A stretch of 64,000 nt of DNA from Litoreibacter halocynthiae (GCF_004365635.1 NZ_SOBH01000002.1:372001-436000), one strand, 5' to 3'. Shown: positions 18,181 to 25,765, numbered from the stretch's first letter. The notes: generated by a model from the sequence alone, not told the origin. Numbers and translations are program-made.

Positions 18181-18390
18181 ACCACGCCTTTGCCAAGCAA
18201 AGGCAGCGCCCGGACCTCCCCCATGGGGAGGGCGCTAAAGCACCCGCCCCGAGGTCCAAGCGCTCCCCTCAATGTAGCATCCAGATCAAAGCACCCCCTG
18301 CGCTGCCGCGCGTGCCGGCCTCAAACGGTCCACCGGACCGTTTGCAAGACGGCCTCCACCCCCTCGGTCGAAGCGCTCCCCTTGATGTCA
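18181..18390. repeat. Cluster of intergenic palindromes and imperfect direct repeats
   Basis: Part of the 395-base gap between the nuclease-like gene and the CDGSH gene; no gene was seen. It holds a 7-bp palindrome with a CAA loop (CCTTTGC/GCAAAGG, 18187-18203), a perfect 10-bp palindrome with an ACC loop (CAAACGGTCC/GGACCGTTTG, 18322-18344), and two imperfect copies of GAGGTCCAAGCGCTCCCCT (from about 18251 and 18361). The organisation is like dispersed REP/BIME elements found between roseobacter genes. Confidence 0.6.
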
Positions 18391-18422
18391 CGACCAAACA
18401 CTTCCTTTCCGCTCCCAACCCC

Positions 18423-18444
18423 GTAGGGTGGGTTTCAACCCACC
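18423..18444. repeat. REP-like palindrome, copy 1
   Basis: GTAGGGTGGGTTTCAACCCACC: arms GGTGGGTT/AACCCACC around TC. A sister element with the same head GTAGGG and a covarying stem lies at 19135-19155. It sits 31 bases before the CDGSH gene. Confidence 0.7.
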
Positions 18445-18475
18445 ATCCCACCTCACCACAAAGGAGCCACCCCAC

Positions 18476-18715
18476 ATGCCGCCCCCAACCATCGCCCAAA
18501 AAGCCCCCTTCCCCGTCGAAGTCGAGGCTGGCAAATCCTACTTCTGGTGCGCCTGCGGCCAGTCCGCCAAGCAGCCGTTTTGTGACGGCTCGCACAAAGG
18601 CTCCGAGTTCACTCCGGTGAAATTCGAGGCCACGGAAAACAAGAAAATCTTCTTCTGCGGCTGCAAACATTCCGCCGCCCCTGTCACCTGCGACGGCACC
18701 CACAACAAGATGTAG
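18476..18715 (+). CDS. Dual CDGSH-type iron-sulfur protein
   Basis: A 79-residue protein with two zinc-finger-CDGSH (mitoNEET-like) motifs: CACGQSAKQPFCDGSH (about residues 25-40) and CGCKHSAAPVTCDGTH (about residues 61-76). Each three-Cys/one-His set should bind a redox-active, acid-labile [2Fe-2S] cluster. Tandem CDGSH proteins of this size occur in many Proteobacteria; the role is probably redox sensing or electron/cluster transfer. The ATG at 18476 is preceded by AAAGGAG. Lies between two REP-like palindromes with the next gene. Confidence 0.92.
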   Translation: MPPPTIAQKAPFPVEVEAGKSYFWCACGQSAKQPFCDGSHKGSEFTPVKFEATENKKIFFCGCKHSAAPVTCDGTHNKM

Positions 18716-18839
18716 AACAGACGCTCGGCTGAACTCACGCCACAAATCCGCTAATTTGTGCTATATTCTCGTGTCCCGCGCCTTCATGCTCGCGGGGCAT
18801 ACGTCTCTAATGTTCATTTGCATGACAAAGGAAGACACC

Positions 18840-19130
18840 ATGTATGCACGTATTACCCCGTACAAAATGAAGCCCGGCTCTCAGGCCGCCGCGACCAAGG
18901 TCATGAATGCCCTCAAGGACAAGATCATGGCGCTGGAAGGCCAGCAAAGCTTTCTGAATGTCTCCAATGACGAAGACGGAACCGGCTATGTGATCTCCAC
19001 CACGGAGAACGCGGAAACCGCACCCGAGACCGCCGAGAAGATCAAAGCGCTCTGGGGCGCGTTCTCGGAGTTTCTGGTGGAGCAGCCCACGGTCCACAGC
19101 TATGACGTCGTCGCCGACTGGCGCGCATAG
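18840..19130 (+). CDS. Antibiotic-biosynthesis-monooxygenase-like (ABM) small protein
   Basis: A 96-residue protein beginning MYARITPYKMKPGSQAAATK. The pattern of an N-terminal strand, helix (KVMNALKDKIMALEGQQSF), strand (VISTTENAETA) and C-terminal helix fits a ferredoxin-like dimeric alpha/beta barrel of the ABM/EthD group. The catalytic role is unknown; many such proteins bind small hydrophobic molecules or haem. Start set by AAAGGAAG upstream of 18840; the longer frame begins inside the leader. Confidence 0.65.
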   Translation: MYARITPYKMKPGSQAAATKVMNALKDKIMALEGQQSFLNVSNDEDGTGYVISTTENAETAPETAEKIKALWGAFSEFLVEQPTVHSYDVVADWRA

Positions 19131-19134
19131 AAGG

Positions 19135-19155
19135 TAGGGCGGGGTTCACCCCGCC
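19135..19155. repeat. REP-like palindrome, copy 2
   Basis: GTAGGGCGGGGTTCACCCCGCC with arms GGCGGGG/CCCCGCC. Compared with the copy at 18423, two stem base pairs differ on both sides (T-A to C-G, T-A to G-C), so pairing is preserved. Located right after the ABM gene, where it could also act in 3'-end protection. Confidence 0.7.
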
Positions 19156-19256
19156 ACACCCCCACGACAAACCTTAACAAATGCCCCCGCGCCGAAACCC
19201 TGCCCGACAAAAAGCCGACACTTCGCAGACGTTTTGCCGACCCCTCGCGCGGCGCG

Positions 19257-19613
19257 TTAACCCTTTCGCGCGTCTAGATACATCCGCACACAATCCTGCA
19301 CCCGCCGGAACCGGTCCCCGCCCAGTTTGACCCCGCCAAACCAGCGCGTGACCACCACGACCTCGCCCACAAGTTCCTCGCGCTCCAGCATCCGCAGGAT
19401 CACCATCCCCGCCCCCGCCTCGCCATCATCGTTCTTCACAGGCGTGCCGTCAGGCAGGATCACCGCCCACGTATTATGCGTGGCCTTGGCGTATTTCTTG
19501 TTCCGCTTCAGTCCCTTAACAAACGCCGCAGCGTCCTCTCGCGTGGCCACAGAACCACCCGACACGGCGTATTTGGAGCCACGATCTGTCAGGATATTTT
19601 CAAGCTGGATCAC
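19257..19613 (-). CDS. YigZ/IMPACT-family protein
   Basis: A 118-residue protein with the UPF0029/IMPACT N-terminal domain: KKYAKATHNTWAVIL, DDGEAGAGMVILRMLE and VVVVTRWFGGVKLGGDRF are diagnostic. It lacks the C-terminal DUF1949 half of full-length E. coli YigZ. I prefer the GTG at 19613, which overlaps the dgkA stop as GTGA and suits translational coupling; the GTG at 19640 would add nine residues and a 31-base overlap. Function unknown; eukaryotic IMPACT regulates GCN2. Confidence 0.85.
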   Translation of the reverse strand: MIQLENILTDRGSKYAVSGGSVATREDAAAFVKGLKRNKKYAKATHNTWAVILPDGTPVKNDDGEAGAGMVILRMLEREELVGEVVVVTRWFGGVKLGGDRFRRVQDCVRMYLDARKG

Positions 19614-19978
19614 AGCAACCCGTAGATCAGGATTACCCACGCCAGCCCCGCCGCGATCGCCACCAAGGCAACACCAGCGCTCGCCGCGTCCTTGGCGTAT
19701 TTGCCCAAGGCGTCATACTCCATACCGGACCGGTCCACCGCCGCCTCGACGCCCGTGTTCAACGCCTCCGCAGCCAGTAAAACAAGGCCAAGCGCCACAA
19801 TCAGCGCCCGCCCCTCGGTACTTAGTGGTAACCAGAATGCCAGCCCTACGGAGCAGATATTCAAGACAAACCAGAACCGAAAACTCGGCTCCTCCCGCCA
19901 GATCGCAACGACGCCTTCCCACGACCAGAGGCAGCGGTTCATCAACCGCCGCCACTCGCGCAGGACAAAGCCGCTCAA
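19610..19978 (-). CDS. dgkA: Diacylglycerol kinase
   Basis: A 122-residue inner-membrane enzyme with three predicted helices. The DgkA signature EALNTGVEAAVDR...KYAKDAASAGV (about residues 70-100) contains the catalytic Glu and the Asn/Asp that bind ATP-Mg. It recycles diacylglycerol to phosphatidic acid. Start overlaps the stop of the upstream M48 peptidase gene (ATGA), and its own stop overlaps yigZ: a three-gene operon. Confidence 0.93.
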   Translation of the reverse strand: MSGFVLREWRRLMNRCLWSWEGVVAIWREEPSFRFWFVLNICSVGLAFWLPLSTEGRALIVALGLVLLAAEALNTGVEAAVDRSGMEYDALGKYAKDAASAGVALVAIAAGLAWVILIYGLL

Positions 19979-20691
19979 AGCTGGGAATTCACCTTGCGCA
20001 CCGTCTCGATGCGGCTGGCGTTGGGCGGATGCGTCCCAAGGAACCGGTCGCCCGGATCAGGGATACGGGTAAAGAATTCGGCCCCACGCACAGGGTTGTA
20101 CCCTGCCCGCTTGGCGATCACCGTGCCCAAGGCGTCAGCCTCCAACTCGTTGTTCTTCGAGTAGGCCCGCGCGCCCACGGTGCCGCCCAGTTGCTGGCCC
20201 GCATTCACATCGAGGCCAACCGAGGCGGCGATAATCCCACCGATAATTGCCCCGCCAATCGCCGTTTGCTGTTGCTTGGCAAGGTGCTTGGAAATGTGGT
20301 GCGCCGCTTCATGGCCCATCACAAAAGCCACTTCGTCACGGTTCCGCGCATCGGCAATCAGCGCGATGGTGAATCCCAAAATTGGGCGGCCGGATTTATC
20401 CAGCGTTTGGAACGCGTTAGGCGGTTGATTGGTCCGCTCATCTACTACGATTTTGAAATCGCAGTTCAGATCGGGGGCTCTTGCACGGCACTCCCGTTCG
20501 GCCACGGGTTCGACCTGACGGACAACGGCTTTGAAGTTCGCAACCGCCGTGCGCGAAGAAACTTTGGGCGGCGAGCCCGCCTTGGTCGTCGTTGTCGGGG
20601 CCGGTGCCGGTTTGGAGGCCGGTGTCTCTGCCGTCTCAACAGTACACGCCCCCAGCGCCGCAGCAGCTATGAAAGAAAACACTAAACGCAT
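19975..20691 (-). CDS. M48-family zinc metalloprotease lipoprotein
   Basis: A 238-residue protein with a lipoprotein signal (lipobox LGAC, Cys16), an Ala/Pro/Thr-rich linker, and an M48 peptidase domain with the zinc motif HEAAHHISKH (HExxH, about residues 130-139) and the downstream zinc ligand in NNELEADALG. Family relatives (LoiP/BepA/YcaL) act in outer-membrane protein quality control in the periplasm. First gene of the M48-dgkA-yigZ operon. Confidence 0.93.
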   Translation of the reverse strand: MRLVFSFIAAAALGACTVETAETPASKPAPAPTTTTKAGSPPKVSSRTAVANFKAVVRQVEPVAERECRARAPDLNCDFKIVVDERTNQPPNAFQTLDKSGRPILGFTIALIADARNRDEVAFVMGHEAAHHISKHLAKQQQTAIGGAIIGGIIAASVGLDVNAGQQLGGTVGARAYSKNNELEADALGTVIAKRAGYNPVRGAEFFTRIPDPGDRFLGTHPPNASRIETVRKVNSQL

Positions 20692-20822
20692 CGATGAGCC
20701 TCTTCTGGTTTTTTTAGAATGTAGCCTCGCAACACCCGCCCGCCAAGCCCGCAGATGATCATTTGCAATTTTGCGCCGTCCAGCCCTACGGTGACATCAG
20801 ACCAAACGCTGCCGGAGGCCAA

Positions 20823-21059
20823 ATGTTCACCATCGAGCACGAGTTCGACGCCACCTTGATCACTCTCATCGACGAGGGAGAGACGCATTTACAAGGTGAC
20901 GTTTCGATCAACGCCTTTGATGACTGCATCACGGTAGAGCAACTCGACCCCCACACCGACCGGGTTCAAAAAATCACCTTCTCGTTGCAACAAATCCGCG
21001 ATCTGGCCGCAGCACTTGATTTGCCCGAGGGTAGCTACCGCTTGGAAGGAAAGCCATGA
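20823..21059 (+). CDS. Small conserved-looking protein before a deacetylase-like gene
   Basis: A 78-residue acidic protein (MFTIEHEFDATLITLIDEGE...) without signal peptide or membrane helix and of no family I recognise. A strong GGAGG lies 7-8 bases before the ATG at 20823. Its stop overlaps the start of the histone-deacetylase-like gene (ATGA), so the two are coupled and probably work together. Confidence 0.75.
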   Translation: MFTIEHEFDATLITLIDEGETHLQGDVSINAFDDCITVEQLDPHTDRVQKITFSLQQIRDLAAALDLPEGSYRLEGKP

Positions 21060-22162
21060 GCAAAACAGGGTTCTTCTGGGACGAGAAGTGCTTTTGGCAT
21101 GCGGGTGGCGACTTCGCGTTCACCGTACCAATTGGCGGCTTGGTGCAACCACTGGCCGCAGGCGGCCTGCCCGAAAGTCCGGAAACCAAGAGGCGGTTGA
21201 AGAACCTGCTTGATGTCACGGGGTTGATCAATGACCTCCATCCCCACTCTGCCCCAGAAGTGTCGTGGGACGATCTTGTGCGTGTCCACCCCGAAGCGTT
21301 TTTGCGCAAGTTCAAGGAGAAGTCCGACACAGGGGGCGGCTCCATGGGGCTGCGCACCCCGTTCGCCCAAGGCGGATACGAGCTTGCAACACTGTCCGCT
21401 GGCCTCGCCAAAAGCGCGTTGTTCTCGGTTCTGCAAGGCGACATGACCAACGCCTATGCGCTATCGCGGCCACCGGGGCACCACTGCCTGCCTGATTTCC
21501 CCAACGGGTTCTGCCTGCTCGCCAATATCGCCATCGCCGTCGAGGCCGCATTGGAACATCGCCTGACCGACCGTGTTGCGGTCATTGATTGGGACGTCCA
21601 TCACGGCAACGGAACCGAAGCCATTTTCTATGACCGCGACGATGTGCTGACGATATCCATGCATCAGGAACGCAACTACCCTATGGACACCGGCGACGCG
21701 GAAGATCGCGGCGTGGGCGCTGGCGATGGCTACAACATCAACATCCCGCTGCCACCCGGCGGCGGCCACGCGCTTTACATGGAGGCAATGGAACGCCTCG
21801 TCCTGCCAGCCCTTACCGAATACCAGCCAGACGTCATTATTGTTGCCTGCGGCTATGACGCCGCGGCCATTGACCCATTGTCACGGATGATGGCAACGGC
21901 AGAAACCTTCCGCGCAATGACCGAGATGGTCATGGAAGCCGCGTCCGACCTGTGCGAGGACCGTTTGGTGCTGGTCCATGAAGGCGGCTATTCCGAAGTC
22001 TATGTCCCGTTTTGTGGCCACCACGTCTTGCAGCAACTTTCCGGAAGCACCATCACGGCCACCGATCCTTTGGGCGAGACGTTGGATCTGCGCCAACCCT
22101 CCGAGCGCCTTCGCAGGATGCACAGCGAATTCATCGCCGATCTGGAGGCAGCCTACCGGTAA
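21056..22162 (+). CDS. Class II histone-deacetylase-like amidohydrolase
   Basis: A 368-residue Zn-dependent deacetylase. Active-site motifs are in order: SRPPGHHC (tandem His, about residues 138-145), VIDWDVHHGNGTEAIFY (zinc Asp/His) and CGYDAAAIDPLSRM (third zinc ligand). Length and the RPPGHHC...VDWDVHHGNGT series match bacterial class II deacetylases such as HDAH and acetylpolyamine amidohydrolases. It acts in the cytoplasm, probably on acetylated small amines or lysines. The upstream 78-residue gene is translationally coupled. Confidence 0.92.
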   Translation: MSKTGFFWDEKCFWHAGGDFAFTVPIGGLVQPLAAGGLPESPETKRRLKNLLDVTGLINDLHPHSAPEVSWDDLVRVHPEAFLRKFKEKSDTGGGSMGLRTPFAQGGYELATLSAGLAKSALFSVLQGDMTNAYALSRPPGHHCLPDFPNGFCLLANIAIAVEAALEHRLTDRVAVIDWDVHHGNGTEAIFYDRDDVLTISMHQERNYPMDTGDAEDRGVGAGDGYNINIPLPPGGGHALYMEAMERLVLPALTEYQPDVIIVACGYDAAAIDPLSRMMATAETFRAMTEMVMEAASDLCEDRLVLVHEGGYSEVYVPFCGHHVLQQLSGSTITATDPLGETLDLRQPSERLRRMHSEFIADLEAAYR

Positions 22163-22266
22163 AACCCGCCTTAATTTCAAATGATTGCGCCTCTTAATTC
22201 TCTGTGCCATGCTGAGCAAATTGGTAAGTACAGATCGCACTAAATTTTTTACAGTAGGTTGGCGTA

Positions 22267-22989
22267 TTGCAGTCAAATTCTTTGGACAACATTCCGGTGG
22301 GCGTTGTAAGCGCCGATCTCGCTTCGGAAAACCCAGCACTCCCAGACCCATCGGCTGGATTGCAGATTGCTCCTCTGGAGCCATTCAAACCGCTTGATGC
22401 CCAGTTTGCAGCCGACCCCCCGAAAACAGCACCCGACCCGATAGCGAAGGAACTCTTCGGACAACCCGCAACGGACACCGCAGCGAAAGACGCGCCGCCA
22501 CTAAACACCTTTGCGATCTTGGACGCGGCCAAGGTGACCAATCTGCCGGAACTTCTACAAACGTCCGGATTGGAGCATCATTGCCTGTTTAAGGGCGACG
22601 CTTTCGATGAACTCAGCCATGTGGCTCCGTGGATTGTGCAACTTGAAGCCGACAATCGCTTTGCGCGCAATCTATTTACCGCTGGCCGCGCCCCTTGGCA
22701 GCTTTGGGATAAAAGCCCCGGATGCTTCCTGCGCGCACGTGCAAGCTGTGAGGAGATACGCAAACACTTTCGCAAAATCCTTCGTGTTCAGGACGACACG
22801 GGAAAGTGGTTCTTCTTCCGCTTTTGGGAAGGGACGGCGCTGCAAACTGTGGCGGCGACCGTTGATCTTAAAGGCCAGCAACGTCTTTATCACCCCACCA
22901 TGGCCGTCTACGCGCGGCAATCGACACCCGATGGCGACATGCTGATAAAAAGCTGGGTCAACGCAGGACCAGAGGCCCCGACATCATGA
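22267..22989 (+). CDS. DUF4123 (T6SS effector adaptor-like) protein
   Basis: A 240-residue protein. After a Pro/Ala-rich N-terminal 75 residues, the DUF4123 domain runs from about 80 to 215: HCLFKGDAFDELSHVAPWIVQLE, FARNLFTAGRAPWQLW, and VQDDTGKWFFFRFWEG. DUF4123 (Tap/TEC) proteins load cargo effectors onto VgrG spikes of type VI secretion systems. The likely start is TTG at 22267, since an in-frame stop lies four codons upstream; GTAGG precedes it. First gene of a coupled cassette; no VgrG or T6SS core gene lies in the window. Confidence 0.88.
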   Translation: MQSNSLDNIPVGVVSADLASENPALPDPSAGLQIAPLEPFKPLDAQFAADPPKTAPDPIAKELFGQPATDTAAKDAPPLNTFAILDAAKVTNLPELLQTSGLEHHCLFKGDAFDELSHVAPWIVQLEADNRFARNLFTAGRAPWQLWDKSPGCFLRARASCEEIRKHFRKILRVQDDTGKWFFFRFWEGTALQTVAATVDLKGQQRLYHPTMAVYARQSTPDGDMLIKSWVNAGPEAPTS

Positions 22990-23732
22990 GCTTCGTAATT
23001 TCCGCCCCCTCCGTGGCTGATCTGCGTTTCGACAATCTCTATAAACGCATTCTAGCCTATCTTATGGAACTGGATTCCGCGCGCTTTCGGGCTTTGGGCG
23101 ATGACAATTGCAGGGCATTCGTTCGTAAAGGCATCGCGTTCTGTGACACCCGCAATCTGGGGTTTGTGGAGCACATCGAATACGTCCATTTCCTGATGTA
23201 TTTCATCGGCACGGATTTCGACCGCGACCCGCGCTACTCCGCGCTCACACGCGCCCTGAGCGATCAAAGTCACGTCGCCAACGAGCGCATCGAGACCGCA
23301 CATCGGCTGTTTCGACCCGTAGCGGAGCGGTTTATCGGCGTCGGGCTTGCACAGGCACATGTGGCCTTGTCTCGCTTTAACGAGGCGATGGAACACACCA
23401 TCGATGACCAGCTCACCCCGCGACTGGTGTTTGACGCGTTCTACGCCGCCTATGATTTCACCCCGACCGAGCGGGACCGCTTTCCCGAAGCGGCACTTGT
23501 CGACGCCGCCGTGCAAGGAGCGCAGGCGCTCGGCATCGAAACGGCACTTGGCCGCAGTGTCTGCTTGTCGCTGGCGCTCTGGCTCGGCACAGGTTTCGCC
23601 AATGACCCGTTGTTTCCTTGGGTCCGTGATGTGACCGCCCAAGCCCCCAACAATGCAAACGAACGCGCCCGTTCTCTAAAAGCCTACGCCCAAAAACGCA
23701 TGATAAAAATGCGACCGAAAGAGGAGACCTGA
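22986..23732 (+). CDS. Unnamed cargo-cassette protein with internal repeat (copy A)
   Basis: A 248-residue soluble protein, start overlapping the DUF4123 stop (ATGA). I know no name for its family. It has two related modules: IEYVHFLMYFIGTDFDRDP (residues 64-82) and CLSLALWLGTGFANDPLFPW (residues 193-212), each preceded by a GI-containing helix (RKGIAFCDT, GAQALGIET). The product encoded at 42814-43632 aligns along its whole length. Wedged between a DUF4123 adaptor and a cell-wall hydrolase, it may be a second adaptor, chaperone or scaffold for the hydrolase; this role is inferred from position only. Confidence 0.85.
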   Translation: MSFVISAPSVADLRFDNLYKRILAYLMELDSARFRALGDDNCRAFVRKGIAFCDTRNLGFVEHIEYVHFLMYFIGTDFDRDPRYSALTRALSDQSHVANERIETAHRLFRPVAERFIGVGLAQAHVALSRFNEAMEHTIDDQLTPRLVFDAFYAAYDFTPTERDRFPEAALVDAAVQGAQALGIETALGRSVCLSLALWLGTGFANDPLFPWVRDVTAQAPNNANERARSLKAYAQKRMIKMRPKEET

Positions 23733-23733
23733 C

Positions 23734-24342
23734 ATGTGTGGAACCACCATGATCAACCCCGCAGCAAGCCCGACCACAGGGGCCACTGGAAGTCAGGCCT
23801 CTGCTCCATGTTGCCCGCCACCGCCGTGGATGCCGATCGCGCTTGCTGAAAACGCGAAAGGTGTTGCGGAGATTTCAGGTGCAACAGAGAACCCCGACGT
23901 TGTGCGCTACATGGGTATGAACCGCTACGGTCACCGTCGCGATGACAATACGTCGTGGTGCGGCTCGTTCGTGGCCTATGTGTTGGACAAAGCTGGAAAG
24001 TCGATCTCGACCGTTCCCGAACGCGCGCTGACTTGGGGGCGTCCCTCCTCTCATCCTGAGGGCTACTGGCCCGGCGGAATCAGCATCGGTCGGCCCATCT
24101 ATGGCGCCATCGCAGTCAAATCACGGCAAGGTGGCGGCCACGTCACCTTTGTCATGGGGCAAGACAAAGACGACTCGACAATTCTGCACTGCCTCGGTGG
24201 CAACCAGCGCAACAAGCTTCAGGTTTCCAGATACTCCCGAAGCGTCTTTTCGGCGTATATGGTTCCCGAAGACTATCCACATAGCTGTTGCACACTTCCG
24301 ATTTACAACGGAACTTCGACGGCAGCCGGATCGGAGGAATAG
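23734..24342 (+). CDS. TIGR02594-type peptidoglycan hydrolase, probable T6SS effector
   Basis: A 202-residue protein. A Cys/Pro/Thr-rich N-terminus (residues 1-33, no signal peptide) precedes an NlpC/P60-CHAP-like papain-fold domain of the TIGR02594 type: TSWCGSFVAYVLDKAG (catalytic Cys76), GGGHVTFVMG (His136) and HCLGGNQRNKLQVSRYS (Asn157 region). Such domains cut peptide stems of peptidoglycan. The absence of a secretion signal, the upstream DUF4123 gene and the downstream exported proteins suggest a T6SS-delivered antibacterial amidase. GAGGAG precedes the ATG. Confidence 0.82.
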   Translation: MCGTTMINPAASPTTGATGSQASAPCCPPPPWMPIALAENAKGVAEISGATENPDVVRYMGMNRYGHRRDDNTSWCGSFVAYVLDKAGKSISTVPERALTWGRPSSHPEGYWPGGISIGRPIYGAIAVKSRQGGGHVTFVMGQDKDDSTILHCLGGNQRNKLQVSRYSRSVFSAYMVPEDYPHSCCTLPIYNGTSTAAGSEE

Positions 24343-24345
24343 CCT

Positions 24346-24774
24346 GTGCGTCACTTGATTGCGATCACACTGACGGCCATCGCTGTCGCCGGATGCGCCA
24401 GCGCCTCGAACCTCGGCAATCGGGAGGTAGGCGAAAACGACGTCTACCTCAATGGCCCGATCACGCGCGCTATGGCCAAGCAATCCCACCCGCTTGATGA
24501 AACCAGCGCAGCCGTGTGCGGTATGAAGCACCGCAGCTCTACCCTGTCGGTGCGAACTGCCCCGATGGTCAACGCCAAAGAAATCTACAGAGCCCGCTAC
24601 TATTCCATCGTCGATTTCACCGGAAAGATCAGCTCGGACGGGAAATGGGTGGAAATCGAAAGTGTCTCCCATCGAGTCGATACCAACGGATTCTTTCTTG
24701 AGATCGTCGATCAGACAAAAACCGAAGTCACGGGATGGGTCAGCTTGCGCTACCTGTGCGACTTTGAAATGTAG
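24346..24774 (+). CDS. SH3-like lipoprotein, candidate immunity protein 1
   Basis: A 142-residue lipoprotein: signal MRHLIAITLTAIAVAGCAS with lipobox VAGC (Cys17). The mature part contains an SH3-like barrel pattern (LSVRTAPMV, KWVEIESVSH, TEVTGWVSLRYLCDF at the C-terminus). It starts with GTG behind GGAGG, three bases after the hydrolase stop. Periplasmic location next to a cell-wall hydrolase gene fits an immunity protein that blocks the enzyme; no specific immunity family is recognised. It resembles the following gene's product. Confidence 0.8.
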   Translation: MRHLIAITLTAIAVAGCASASNLGNREVGENDVYLNGPITRAMAKQSHPLDETSAAVCGMKHRSSTLSVRTAPMVNAKEIYRARYYSIVDFTGKISSDGKWVEIESVSHRVDTNGFFLEIVDQTKTEVTGWVSLRYLCDFEM

Positions 24775-25168
24775 CGCTTGGTTTGCTGCGGCGATGCTCA
24801 GCGTCGCTGGCACAACTGCATTCGCGGTCGAACTTATGCCTTTCGGCACAGATCCCGACAGAGATGCGGCCAACCGTGTTGGTGGCTGGATGGTTTGCGG
24901 ACTTGAAGGCCCCGACAGCTATCTTTCCTTGCGACGGAAACCCCAATCAAATTCGGGCGAAGTGCTAAAACTGAGCCCTTACACGTTGGTGGCGACAACT
25001 GGAAAAACCAGCAACAAAGGCGCATGGGCGCAAATCCATCAGTTCCGTGTTCTATATACCTCGCACGGTGTATTCCTGACCGAAGCAGAGTTCGCCCAAA
25101 CCAAGGTAACTGGCTGGGTCGCAACCCGCTTCCTTTGTCACTACGGCCCACTTCCGAACGGCGACTAG
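24764..25168 (+). CDS. SH3-like exported protein, candidate immunity protein 2
   Basis: A 134-residue product if begun at the TTG at 24764, which overlaps the previous stop by 11 bases and yields a good signal peptide (KCSAWFAAAMLSVAGTTAFA). The next ATG, at 24794, would cut the signal short. The mature part parallels the previous protein: YLSLRRKPQSNSGEVL, GAWAQIHQF, then TKVTGWVATRFLCHY, a match to TEVTGWVSLRYLCDF. The pair looks like a tandem duplication. Exported, probably soluble in the periplasm rather than lipidated. Confidence 0.72.
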   Translation: MKCSAWFAAAMLSVAGTTAFAVELMPFGTDPDRDAANRVGGWMVCGLEGPDSYLSLRRKPQSNSGEVLKLSPYTLVATTGKTSNKGAWAQIHQFRVLYTSHGVFLTEAEFAQTKVTGWVATRFLCHYGPLPNGD

Positions 25169-25172
25169 ATCA

Positions 25173-25373
25173 ATGAGTGCCATAGGGTCCGCACACGAGC
25201 ACAGCCCCCTCGACGCGCCTCTCCAAGCCAACCCAACTCACAATATAAATCACTTTGACGCTCTGGTTCAAATCGTTGCGGCTGCCGTTCAAGGCAAGCG
25301 CCGCTGCACCCCTTATCTTCAAATCATCAACAGCGGGACAGCACGTCGCCTACCGCAACAATCGCTGAAATAA
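25173..25373 (+). CDS. Short doubtful ORF
   Basis: A 66-codon frame directly after the second immunity candidate. No ribosome binding site, no recognisable domain, and a composition typical of non-coding DNA. It could be a small tail protein of the cassette or spurious. Confidence 0.25.
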   Translation: MSAIGSAHEHSPLDAPLQANPTHNINHFDALVQIVAAAVQGKRRCTPYLQIINSGTARRLPQQSLK

Positions 25374-25385
25374 GGAAGCAAAGTT

Positions 25386-25685
25386 ATGAAACTTCTTACT
25401 CTCACAACCGCCATCGCCCTCGCTGCTGCACCCGTTTTCGCAGAAACACCCGCCGAGAAATTCGGCATGATCCATGCGGGCTCCGGCGCATCCCAAGCTG
25501 CTCAAGCAACCGCAGTTGAAAAGCTGTCCGGCGACAATGTCGATGATCGCATCGTTATCGCAGCACCTGCACAAACGACCCGCAACTCGCAAGGTCACTT
25601 GCAGCTAGCCAAAAACATGGGCGTATCCCCTGACGCCTACACCAACGCTGAACTGGCAAAAATGTTCATCGGCGCATACGACTGA
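25386..25685 (+). CDS. Small secreted protein of unknown function
   Basis: A 99-residue protein with a clear signal peptide (MKLLTLTTAIALAAAPVFA) and a mature part of about 79 residues rich in Ala, Asn and Asp (VEKLSGDNVDDRIVIAAPA). GGAAG precedes the ATG and a strong terminator follows, so it is probably its own transcription unit at the end of the T6SS-like cassette. No family recognised; periplasmic. Confidence 0.75.
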   Translation: MKLLTLTTAIALAAAPVFAETPAEKFGMIHAGSGASQAAQATAVEKLSGDNVDDRIVIAAPAQTTRNSQGHLQLAKNMGVSPDAYTNAELAKMFIGAYD

Positions 25686-25730
25686 TCGCCCTCCCCAGCA
25701 CTACGCAAGTAGTAAATGATCAGTCGAAAA

Positions 25731-25765
25731 AACCCCGGTTGGTTCACATCAACCGGGGTTTATTT
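25731..25765. terminator. Bidirectional rho-independent terminator
   Basis: Perfect 11-bp arms AACCCCGGTTG / CAACCGGGGTT with an 8-base loop; TTTA follows on the plus strand and a U-run on the minus strand (from AAAAAA). It separates the small secreted protein from the convergent AraC gene. Confidence 0.9.

Noticed and set aside
22163-22266. VgrG or PAAR gene linked to the effector cassette
   Set aside because: Searched by eye around 20.8-26 kb; no PAAR or VgrG motif present on either strand.
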